Shown here piece by piece: positions 1 through 9,322 of a stretch of 64,000 nucleotides of DNA. The DNA comes from Craterostigma plantagineum (taxonomy: Eukaryota; Streptophyta; Magnoliopsida; Lamiales; Linderniaceae), in assembly GCA_027422505.1 (NCBI GenBank), contig JAPQWV010000759.1, positions 124,001 through 188,000 on the forward strand, in the 5' to 3' direction. Position 1 is the stretch's first letter, and the number at the start of each line of letters is the position of its first letter. The notes under the pieces were generated by a model. It had not been told where the DNA came from. It did no database searches and was given only the letters and a program-made list of their open reading frames with translations. The translations under genes were made by a program, and so were the position numbers.

Positions 1-10
1 TCGGAAGATT

Positions 11-870
11 TTGGCTCGAGGCAGATATAAGAATGGCCTTTATATATTGGATAATGCTCAATCTACTTTGCTTCCAGACCGTAGGCCAAAAGCTTCTTTT
101 GAGTTGTGGCACTCCCGCCTTGGTCATGTTCATGTTGACGTTATTTCATTTTTGAATAAAAATGGGAGCTTATCTGTTACTGCTTTATTGCCTAAACCTG
201 TTATCTGTCCATTGTGACTTCTGTCTCTGGATTTCGTTATTATGTCATTTCGTCGATGATTTTTCAAGATTCACGTGGTTTTATCCATTACGGCAGAAGT
301 CTCACTTTTATGATGTGATGCTACTGTTTACTGCTTTTGTTGAGAATTAGTTTTCGACTAGTCTCAAAACCTTTCACAGCGATGGGGGCACCGAATTCAC
401 CAACAATAAACTACAATATTTTTTCGAGAGAAGGGTATTCGCCACATTTTATCATGTCCATATACACCTGCTTAGAATGGTAGGGCTAAACGCAAACATC
501 GACATGTAATTGAAATAGGTTTGGCAATGTTGTTTCATTCTCACGCTCCATTAAAATATTGGGTTGACGCCTTCAGTACAGCTGTTTATATCATCAATCG
601 ACTTCCATCAAAAGTTCTTGACGGATAATCGCCCTTTGAATTGGTTTTCTCTACTGCTCCAAACTTCAACAATTTTCATCCATTCGGTTGTCGGGTCTAT
701 CCATGCGTTCGTGTTATACAGCAAATAAGTTTCAGCCACGAAGCGTTGCGTGTGTGTTTCTTGGCTATAGTAGCTCACACAAAGGGTTTCGATGTTGTGA
801 TCCTATATCTACTCGCATTTATATTTCTCTCACGCTAAATTTGATGAGGTTTCATTTCCATTCTCAAGCC
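11..870 (+). pseudogene. copia GAG-pre-integrase and integrase remnant
   Basis: Frame 1 from about 11 reads LWHSRLGHV, the HHCC-proximal GAG-pre-integrase signature of copia elements, but stops at 215-217. The integrase core resumes in another frame with VDDFSRFTWFYPL near 252 and HSDGGTEF near 379, which are the first two acidic regions of the DDE core. It then breaks again around 470-620, where the third catalytic Glu would be expected. Later pieces (about 640-870) correspond to the C-terminal part of integrase (HPFGCRVYPCV). At least four frame changes or stops show it cannot make an integrase. The start is not defined because the gene enters from outside the window. Confidence 0.85.
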
Positions 871-872
871 TT

Positions 873-2070
873 ATGAACAGGTCCAGCGCTTCATCCTTAC
901 CGATTTCGGAATTTTTGGAGCCTAATAACTTAGTCGAGACTCAGATTCAGCCTAACACTCAACCTGATGTGTCTCCAAGTTCGATTCCTTGTGTTATGTG
1001 TGATGAGTCTTCTCCAAACATACCTATATCTGAACCTACTTCAGATAATCTCGATCATTCTTCAACTGAGTCGCTTGCGGATCCTCCTACGACATCATTG
1101 GAAATATCAAATTCATCTTCCAATGCTGCAGTTCCTTCTCATCCTATGCAGACTCGAGCTAAGTCAGGAATTTTCAAGCCGAAGTACGTGACTAGTTATG
1201 CCCATACTCGATTTATTAATGCACTCATAGCAGCGAATGAACCTCGAGCGGTCAAATCTGTACTGAAGAACCCTATCTAGGTTGCTGCTATGACGAAGAA
1301 CTTTCTGCTCTTCACTCAAATCAAACATGGGATTTAGTTCCACCGAACACAAATGTTGTTGGATCAAAATGGGTATTTCGTACTAAATTTTGGGCTGACG
1401 ACTCCATTGACAAACATAAGGTGAGACTTGTTGCACAGGGGTTTAGTCAGGTTCCAGGGTTGGATTACTCACACCTTCAGTCCTGTTGTTCGAGCATCCA
1501 CTGTTCGAATTGTACTCACTATTGCAGTTCTTCACAACTGGCCTCTTCATCAATTAGATGTGAAAAATGCCTTTTTAAATGGAGTTTTGACAAAACCTGT
1601 GTTCATGGAACAACCGCCTGGATTCATAGATGCTCGATTTCCAGATCATGTTTGTCGACTTAAGAAAGCACTCTACGGGCTGAAACGGGCTCCTCGCGCC
1701 TAGTTCCAAAGGCTTAGCGATTTTCTCTTGGGTGTTGATTTCACATGTAGTCGCTCGGACTCATCGTTATTTTTATATACTTCTGGCACGTCTACGTTAT
1801 ATCTTTTAGTGTACGTTGATGATTTCATCCTCACAGGCAATTCTCCCGACAACTTACAAGCTTTCATTGCTCGCCTGGGTCAGGAGTTTGCAATTAAAGA
1901 CATGGGTAAGCTAAGTTATTCTTCGGGCCTAGAGGTTACGTATACATCTTCCGGAATTTTTCTAAATTAGGCAAAGTATGATATTCTTCAACGAGCAGCT
2001 CTTGAGGACTCCAAACCCGTTTCGACACCATTAGCACCTAGATGCCAGCTTTCTTCATCAGGGTCCACTT
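873..2070 (+). pseudogene. copia linker and reverse transcriptase remnant
   Basis: The Ser/Pro-rich linker between integrase and RT (about 873-1278) ends at a stop at 1278-1280. RT follows with ARFVAQGFSQ-like text near 1428, [11 protein letters not shown] near 1550, [13 protein letters not shown] near 1660 and the catalytic YVDD at about 1813 (YVDDFILTG). The stop at 1701-1703 falls directly after APRA, where a Trp codon is usual (TAG for TGG), so it looks like a single substitution. A frame change near 1460-1490 and a stop at 1968-1970 also break it. RT copies RNA to DNA in the virus-like particle; this copy is inactive. Confidence 0.88.
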
Positions 2071-2084
2071 TTTTATAATCATAA

Positions 2085-2760
2085 TCTCTATCGCTCTTTG
2101 GTTGGTGCGCTACAGTATCACACTATCACTCGCCCAGATTTATCGTTTGCCGTTAATCTTGTAAGTCAACAGCTTCAAAGTCCTACGGTTGATCACTTTA
2201 AAGCAGTGAAACAGATACTTCGCTATGTGAAAAGTACACCGGATTTCGGACTTTCGTTTACTCGTAGCAATTCACAATCTCTAATTGCTAATTCAGATGC
2301 TGATTGGGCTCGATGTGTTGAAACTAGACGTTCCACCTATTGGGGGAAACATCGTGTCTTGGAGCGCAAAGAAGCAACCCACTGTTTCTCGTTCTAGTTT
2401 CGAGTCAGAGTATCGTGCTTTAGCAAATACAGCTTCGGAAATTATTTGCGTTCTTCACCTGCTTCGAGAACTTTCGAGCTTCCTTCGTGTCCGACTCTTT
2501 ATTCGGACAATAACAGCGCTATCTTTCTTAGTCAAAACCCAAGTGCGCATAAAAGAGCTAAACACATCGACATTGACTATCATTTTGTTCGTGCGCTCGT
2601 TTCTGCAGGTCGACTACAGACTAAGTTTTCGTCAGATCTCCAAGTGGCAGATATTTTCACAAAGGCATTACATTGTTCACTGTTTGAGTTCTTTCGTGAC
2701 AAGCTTCGCGTTGGACCACATCCCACGTCTTGCTTGCGGGGGGATGATAGTGTAGCATGA
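2085..2760 (+). pseudogene. copia RNase H remnant
   Basis: The end of RT and the RNase H domain are readable in two frames: NSDADWARC near 2290 (first catalytic Asp), then SFESEYRALA near 2397 (Glu), SDNNSAIFL near 2505 (Asp) and QVADIFTKAL near 2641. The usual copia order is therefore preserved but split by a frameshift near 2335-2350. The open frame ends at 2758-2760, after the polypurine run and a few bases into the LTR. Confidence 0.88.
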
Positions 2761-2905
2761 TTAGTGGGATTTCCTCATTAATCGCATTAAATAAATTGAT
2801 TGATAGTGTAGCATGATTAGTGGAATTTTCTTATTATTGACATTAATTGTTGATTTGTATAGAAAAGATACTATAGCTTATATATATATGATGTAAGTGT
2901 CTAGT
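2745..2905 (+). repeat. 3' LTR of the old copia element (first part; remainder at 17865-17908)
   Basis: The LTR starts TGATAGTGTAGC directly after the polypurine run. It contains an internal duplication: the block TGATAGTGTAGCATGATTAG begins at 2745 and again at 2801 (56-bp period). It is cut at 2905 by the solo-LTR insertion. The sequence after that insertion (17870-17908, ending CACTTTCA) completes it, giving about 200 bp. The exact 3' end is inferred from the CA terminus because the 5' LTR is not in the window. Confidence 0.7.
2901..2905. repeat. TSD CTAGT, left copy, of the solo LTR
   Basis: CTAGT directly precedes the TG of the solo LTR. The identical copy at 17865-17869 follows its CA end. 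Removing one copy and the LTR rejoins the older copia LTR. Confidence 0.88.
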
Positions 2906-4346
2906 TGTAATACCCCGAAATTTTATGAGCATGTTAATATATGAACTTTATGTGTAAATACTATGATTACGTGATTTATACTATGTGTCATAATTATGTG
3001 CCTATATGGTTTCATCTTACATAATTGTTTAAATGGTGTGCTAAACACTGTATGATGTAAGTGAACTAATAGGACTTAGAAAATAATTATGTATAATATA
3101 CATAATTTTAGTAGAAGAAATTTGTGTAACAGTTAGACATAAGAAATCCAACTCATGAACAATAGGGGTCGGATTCAATCGATTTAAGAGGTGAATAGAA
3201 AATTTATAACTTATGATAATAGTAATAGTCGACCGATTACATGTATATAAATATTGAAATCGCCGAAGAATGGAAACTCAAATCGTACGATTGTTGAATA
3301 CCTAGCAAGTGACCATGATTGAATTTAATCGATCGATTCCAAGGCCAAATAAGTAGCTTTTGATGAAACATGTAAAATTATTCAACCAATCACAATTAAT
3401 ATATCATAGAACGAAGCATTTCTTAGCATAGGAGGAAAGGAATGGCTGCTTAGTCACCTACTAGTCTTATCAAGCACATTCTTCCAAGTTTAATACTTAT
3501 CAAGAAAATCAAAATAACATTAAGTGAGGAGTAATATAAGGAAAACGAAAAATAGGAGGAAACCCTCACAAACTCAAAAACAAAAGCAGAGGAGGAGTCG
3601 AAAGAAGTTCAAATTCGAGAACACGTCAAACAAGCTTAATCCTCAAAATTGGTAAGTGAAAACACTTTTACGTTCTCCATAAATTACCTAACTTAGGATT
3701 ATGTAAGTAATCTACCCCTAAAAGAATCAGGAAAAACCCCTAGGAACTAAGGTGTACAAAAGACACCAAAACCCTAAAGCTTAGACATAAATGCTTATTT
3801 AGGTCGAATTATATGTTAAGTAGTATGAAGCATATTTTGGAAGTTCCTAGCCTTAATGTTTAGGTAGAAATTTTAAGGTACAAGAAATCAGAGAAGTCTA
3901 TGAATTCGGGGTGGGATGATTATTGGAATTAAGTTGTGAATAAATGAGGGCTTGAAGCTTTCGATCGAATGATGTTGCGTCTGAACCTATGAGCGATTGG
4001 TAGGATTCGACGATTTAAATTAGGTAATATGACTATTGATCGAAATTTAGAAATTCCATGCAAGGAATCGACCGAATGCTTGGGCTTTGAAATTGAGGAG
4101 AAATCGAATGATGCATATTAAGGCAACTGTCGACCGAAACTAGGAATTTTAGTGTATTTACTTAAATGAACTTTCGACTAGTTAGCTTAGTATTGATTCA
4201 TATTTTCACGTGTGACTAGGATACTAGAAATAATATTTTAATCAAGAGGTAGTACAAATTGTGATAACCTTTGTATGTGGGGAATGACTTGCGTGTAAGG
4301 TTGGACAACTTTCAATCATAGCTATGAGACATATCGAGATCTATCT

Positions 4347-5051
4347 TGATGCGGGTATGACCCCGATCAACGATATTTGGTTCGGGAAAGGCGGTGATGG
4401 GTAAGACGGACTGGGCCTTGATGTTCTTGGAGTGTTTTAGGGTTTATACTTTAGTGCTATGAAGGAAAGGAATGAGAGAGACAAGGATTTAACGTGGTTC
4501 GGACAGGTGTCCTACGTCCACGGGCCGCCGGAAACAGTATCCACTAGTCACAGTCGCGAAATACACACACAGACCTCACTTCGCTCGTTACAGTGCTTTC
4601 ATGGTGAAAGAATGGATGAAGAAGATGAATAATGTAGAAAAATATCTAAGTGTCTTGGTGTTATGTTGATTCTTGCCTTGATCTCGTCTCTCTCTATTCA
4701 CATATACCCAAATTCCCTTTGTTTGCCTAGCTGGCATACTCCCAGGACCACTTGACAGCGACAGGCAGTACATCCTGGGAGGAGACAGCACCTGCGATCG
4801 TACTGTTGTCAGACTGACGCGCGCCTCCTCTGTTTATAATGTCATCCAATCACCAAATGCCACGTGTTCCCTGGTCGGCCCTTATCCAATATTTCCCGCT
4901 CAAGGTGCCTTGCTGTTGAGACCCACTTCACCTTTTCCGTACAGGGTCACAGGTCCCCACGTGTACTGCCCATCTGGACATATGTCCCAAAAGTCACTAT
5001 CTTCAGGTGTCCGAGTAAGGAGGAATGCTAGGCTAAAATTCACCCCTATCA
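4347..5051 (-). repeat. Tat element 3' LTR
   Basis: 705 bp. On the minus strand it runs TGATAGGGGTGAA...CCCGCATCA. It is 99.6% identical by eye to the copy at 15154-15858. A small open frame in each LTR has no protein support. Confidence 0.95.
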
Positions 5052-5072
5052 TCCAGTCCCCCTACTCCGAAG
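5052..5072 (-). promoter_or_regulatory. Polypurine tract of the Tat element
   Basis: Read on the minus strand, GGAGTAGGGGGACTGGA directly precedes the TG of the 3' LTR, which is the position and composition of a plus-strand-synthesis primer. A similar stretch recurs at about 8212 on the other side of the antisense ORF. Confidence 0.75.
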
Positions 5073-5529
5073 TGTAATACGCTAAGTAGTACGATTCGGA
5101 GTACATTTGAAGGAGCATTCCTCCTCTTTAGTGCTCCTGGACTCTTTAATCGGTCTGTGTCGTATTTATGCTGATTGGACAGGTCCTGCACGCTGTGCAG
5201 AAGAAAACAGCGTCCGTAGGGTGACACGTGTCCCTACCTGTCACCTCTGCTTTTTGAATTCCTCGAGGCAGTTTCTTTTTCATTTTCCCCCTTTTCGAAA
5301 TAACTCTCCATACTTAGCAAAAAAAACGAGACCCCCAATCGCCATTTTAGGGTTCTTATCGCCTCTTTACCCCCAATCGCATAGTGTCCAGAAATCGCCT
5401 CTCGCTCGGATTTCTTCTTCGTCTACTGCTCATTCAGGTACGCTTTCGTTCCTCCTTCTCGTTATTTCCCTGTTCTCGTCGATTCGCCCTTAGTTTTCCG
5501 TATTTCCCCACTTTTTGTGCGCCGAAGAC

Positions 5530-7964
5530 ATGTCTGACACCACCGCTTCTGAGAGTGCTCGCGCGGCGTCGCCGGACGTATCCACGTCCTCCACTGCGCC
5601 AGGTGATGCCGCAAAAAGGGGGTCGAAGCGAAAAGACCCACCACCAGATGCGGCGGCGCCCGATTTTCCTCAGCCTTCTTCCTCTCACGCTCCTGCCGAC
5701 ACCTCTTCGGCCGCGCCGACGCCAGCGCCGCCAGCCCCCGATTCGTCTACCTCTCGTCAAACCCGTTCGCGAAGTACTGCCGGAGACAGCGCGAGGGTGG
5801 ACGATTGGAAGACATTTGGCCCGTCCAAGTCGACCTATCAGCGCTTGGGGAAGCTCGTTCCAGAGGGTTTTCACAGCCCTGGCTTCCACATCTCTGTCCC
5901 AAATCACAATCAGCGAGCGAACTTCCCGCCTTCGCCGGCCCTTGCTTTCTGGGAGAGCCAGATAAGGGCCGGCCTACGCTTTCCAGTCCACCCTTTCTTC
6001 GCTGCAGTGTCGCAGGCTTTTCGTATACCTCTAAATCAGTTCAGTCCCTCTTCTATACGCCAGCTGGCAGCCTTTTATGTCTTGGTTTCTGCTGCAGGGG
6101 GGAGACCCTCTATAGAGCTCGTCCTTTCCCAGTTTCAGCTTAAATCTGCTCCCCCCTTTTTGTGCGCGAATCCGCGCGGTCTCGTTCATTTCCTCAGTAG
6201 GGGCACTCACAAAGACAAGGAGTGGCACCCTTTTTACTTCTTCGTAGCCCCCACAGAGGGTAGCTGGGACTTTCCTCATCGCCATTGGGTTCACCAAGCG
6301 CCTCAGAGACTGCGAGGGATCCAGCCTGAATGTTCCGAGGAGAATGAGGCGGCTCTCAACCTTTTGAACCTTAGGGCCCCTGAAAAGAAATTTAACATGG
6401 TCGAGTTGGTAACCTATCCTGGCCTTCTCCATCACTTCAGCCTCTCCTCAAAGCTCTACCCTTCGATCCTAAGGGTAAGCAGGTTTCCCTCCTGCTTCCT
6501 GACCTCCTTTTTAGATTTTCCTTTCTGACTTAATATGTCTTTCTGCAGATATGTCGTTCTCTTGGAGAGATGCGTTTCGTATGCTTCCTGTGAAACAAGA
6601 AGGATCCGAAGTTCCCGCTGCGTCTCACCCCTCAGCAGGTCTTGATGGGACTGACCTGCCAGCTTCGGAAGTGAGAGGAAATCCTCCTGTTGGATCTTCT
6701 TCTCCTCAAGTGGTGCTATCTGACTCAGAAGGCGATGTGGGCAAGAAGGATGCCTCGCCGGTGCCTCCCAAGAAGAAAAAGAAGAAGACTGCCGTGGCAA
6801 AGGGGAAGAGGCAACGCGTGGAGACAACCTCTCCCTCTCCTGACACTTCTGAGTTTGCCCCTTTTGTCCACCAAAGCTCTGAGTGGGGTATCAATCAGCG
6901 GGCTGACGGGAAGATGGTGCTGGACATGCCCAACAGTTATGACTCATTGAGTCCTGAGGAGAAGATGAAGTTCATCCAGGCCATCGTGCCTCTCGAACAG
7001 CAAAAGGCGCTCCGTCGCCGATCTGACGCTTCTGTCGCTGAGCTCGCTGCCCATCATTGGGCCGAGGTGACTCTCTCCCTTGGCCTCCTTTTGCTAACTA
7101 TATATTTCTTGCACTTTGTTGATTCGGGCTTGGCTGTCTCAGCTGTCCTCTTTGCTGCCTACTCTCTTGTCTGCGACCTCCCATCGGGGTTTGGCACCCG
7201 GTGGTCCCGCCTCTCCTGGGAACAACATGCTTGAAATAATTGAGGAGCGGGACTTAAAGATCGCTCAGTTGGAGGAAGAGCTTAAAAAAGAGAAGGACGA
7301 GTGTGAGGTTCGTGCAAAGGACTTAGCTTTAGAGAAGTCCCGTCAGTTGGAGGTGGAGAGTGCAGCTGCCCTTGCTGCTAAGGAGGCTGAGCTTACGACC
7401 CGTCTGCATCAGCTCATAGATGCACAGCAAGCTCAAATCGAGCTGAGGGCCAAGGAACTGTTGGCTGAGAGAGAGAGGACCCTGAGGGCTGAGTTGGAGC
7501 AAGCCTTCACCGCCAAGGTTGGGGATAGTCATTCGGCGGGACAGCTGAAAGGAGTCCAGCTCTGCCAGAAGTACCTTATGGGTTCGCCTCTTGGTATGAA
7601 GTTCCTTGCTCAGCTGAGCCAGAGCTGGCATGAGGGCTATCTGTGTGACACCCTCTCTCTGGTGGACTTCGCACCTTTCATGCAGCACTACTTCTTGGGA
7701 GGTTTTGCTGCCGGACGCGAGCCCACCTCCACTCTGGACGCAGCGATGGAAGCTATGAGTGCCCCTCCAACTTTTAAGGGAAATCCGGAAGCGCCACCTA
7801 ATCCGGGCTTCTGGTCTGCCAGGGTGCCTCACTGCTCCCCCACTTTGCTGGAGGTCTCGCCTGAGGTCCTTCTGGGTCAGCTCTCCGAATTAGAGCAGCT
7901 TGAGTCATCTGCTACTTCAGAGGTCCCCGACTCCACGGCCGGTTCTGGTGCCCCACCTTCTTAG
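5530..7964 (+). CDS. Antisense extra ORF of the Tat element, apparently three exons
   Basis: Lies between the gag-pol stop and the 3' LTR but on the opposite strand. Exon 1: ATG at 5530 to 6474 (donor AGG/GTAAGC), a Ser/Pro/Ala-rich start then a conserved-looking globular part (PGFHISVPNHNQ, FPVHPFFAAVSQAF). Intron 1 ends CTGCAG at 6548. Exon 2, to 7066 (donor GAG/GTGACT), has a basic stretch PPKKKKKKTAVAKGKRQR, a likely nuclear signal. Intron 2 ends TCTCAG at 7142. Exon 3 (7143-7964) has a long coiled coil (about 7225-7510) and stops at TAG. Exons 2 and 3 join in phase 0. With the canonical sites, exon 1 to exon 2 does not keep frame (stop at 6591-6593), so a boundary is misjudged or this copy has an indel. 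Antisense extra ORFs are known in Tat/Retand-type elements; function unknown. I chose the ATG at 5530 over the upstream in-frame TTG. Confidence 0.7.
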
Positions 7965-8204
7965 CTTACTACTCTGTTTCCTGTTTTTCGAACAATCAAT
8001 GTTGTTTTTTCCTTTTTCGGACCTCTTTTGTTATTTTCCTGTTTTGAACACTTGTTGCTGTTCTTTTGAACACTTGTTGCTGTTCCTTTTTCCGTATGCG
8101 TAGTGTTGTGGCGTATTTTCCTTCCTTTCTCGCTTGCCTCCCAACTTAATCGCATCCAGATTTAAATACTTGGGGCCATTTACGCTGAGGTTCTGCATTA
8201 CTAC

Positions 8205-8282
8205 CACTCTCTACTCCCCCTACTTCGAATAGTGCTGAAGTCTGTCAGCGTATTCGAAGTACACCAAGAGCGTTCCTTTCGA
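8205..8282. repeat. Second polypurine-like block, direct repeat of the 5058-5125 region
   Basis: CTCCCCCTACTTCGAA at about 8211, followed by an inexact match (GTATTCGAAGTAC, GAGCGTTCCT), parallels TCCCCCTACTCCGAA at 5057 followed by GATTCGGAGTAC and GAGCATTCCT. The two blocks flank the antisense ORF in the same orientation. Confidence 0.55.
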
Positions 8283-8506
8283 CTAACCAGCCTTATTCTT
8301 CCCCATTATTATTCCATCAGGCTGTGCTCGTCTCGAAATTCCTCCTCAGGGAAATATTAACCAACAGAAACGCGTACCTGGGGATTTAATGGTACCTCAA
8401 ACGCTGGCCTTGTTCGACTTTTTTGCCAAGTTCGTTAGGTATTGGTGAACCCGTATAGAAGTCACCTGCATAGCTGTATCTAGTGCTCATGAGTATGCAT
8501 CTTTAC

Positions 8507-9110
8507 GGCCGCGTCTGGGCTAGCCCCATCTGGGTTAAAGGTGCGCCATCTGCGCGACCACTTCTGGGCCAGCCACCTCTGGGCTATAGGTGCGCAATCT
8601 GCGCGGCCACTTCTGGGCCAGCCACATCTGGGCTGTAGGTGCGCAATCTGCGCGGCCACGTCTGGGCCAGCCACATCTGGGCTGTAGGTGCGCAATCTGC
8701 GCGGCCACATCTGGGCCAGCCACATCTGGGCTGTAGGTGCGCAATCTGCGCGGCCACGTCTGGGCCAGCCACATCTGGGCCACAGGTGCGCAATCTGCGC
8801 GGCCACTTCTGGGCCAGCCACATCTGGGCCACAGGTGCGCAATCTGCGCGGCCACTTCTGGGCCAGCCACATCTGGGCCACAGGTGCGCAATCTGCGCGG
8901 CCACGTCTGGGCCAGCCACATCTGGGCTGTAGGTGCGCAATCTGCGCGGCCACGTCTGGGCCAGCCACATCTGGGCTGTAGGTGCGCAATCTGCGCGGCC
9001 ACTTCTGGGCCAGCCACATCTGGGCTGTAGGTGCGCAATCTGCGCGGCCACTTCTGGGCCAGCCACATCTGGGCTACAGGTGCGCAATCTGCGCGGCCAC
9101 GTCTGGGCCA
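8507..9110. repeat. 49-bp minisatellite in the Tat element
   Basis: Eleven full 49-bp units (starts at 8540, 8589, 8638 and so on to 9030) plus partial units at both ends. Units start GGTGCGCAATCTGCGCGGCC and vary mainly at two places (ACGTCT/ACTTCT/ACATCT; GCTGTA/GCCACA/GCTATA). It sits between the gag-pol stop and the antisense ORF. Because 49 is one more than a multiple of three, each unit shifts frame, and the array stays open in several frames on both strands. Such hypervariable tandem repeats near the 3' end are known in Tat-lineage elements and can seed satellites. Confidence 0.97.
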
Positions 9111-9322
9111 TTAGGGAATCCAGGGCAGTCCGTAGACAGGATTCGTGGTTATCAATTTTGGGAGAGGGGCCATCAAGACACGAGTTTCTGAAAAACCATT
9201 TCATTCAATGGTTGGTGCCTCGTTAAAACCTTGCCAAGTAAAACCCCCTTGGGATAAAACCTTGGCGAAGGAAAAAGAGTACACCTTCCTGTTTGATTTA
9301 TATACAACCTTCCAACCCCTTA

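Larger units (their letters stand above)
1..2744 (+). mobile_element. Old Ty1/copia retrotransposon, pol region (5' end outside window)
   Basis: Plus-strand copia pol in the order GAG-pre-integrase, integrase, reverse transcriptase, RNase H, ending in a purine-rich GCGGGGGGA just before an LTR at 2745. All domains are split by stops and frameshifts, so it is a dead copy. Its LTR is short (~200 bp), and the RT (YVDDFILTG) and C-terminus (KLRVGPHP) resemble the Ale/Retrofit group; the lineage call is from memory and tentative. The element is interrupted at 2905/17865 by the nested insertions and resumes for 39 bp (17870-17908). The 5' LTR, gag and protease lie before the window. Confidence 0.9.

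Noticed and set aside
4588..4791. 67-codon minus-strand frame, also at 15395-15598
   Set aside because: Lies inside the Tat LTRs and is duplicated only because the LTR is; no protein character.
8480..9226. Open frames of 97-206 codons with Trp/Arg/Ala-rich repeats on both strands
   Set aside because: They are a by-product of the stop-free 49-bp tandem unit; no independent protein signal.
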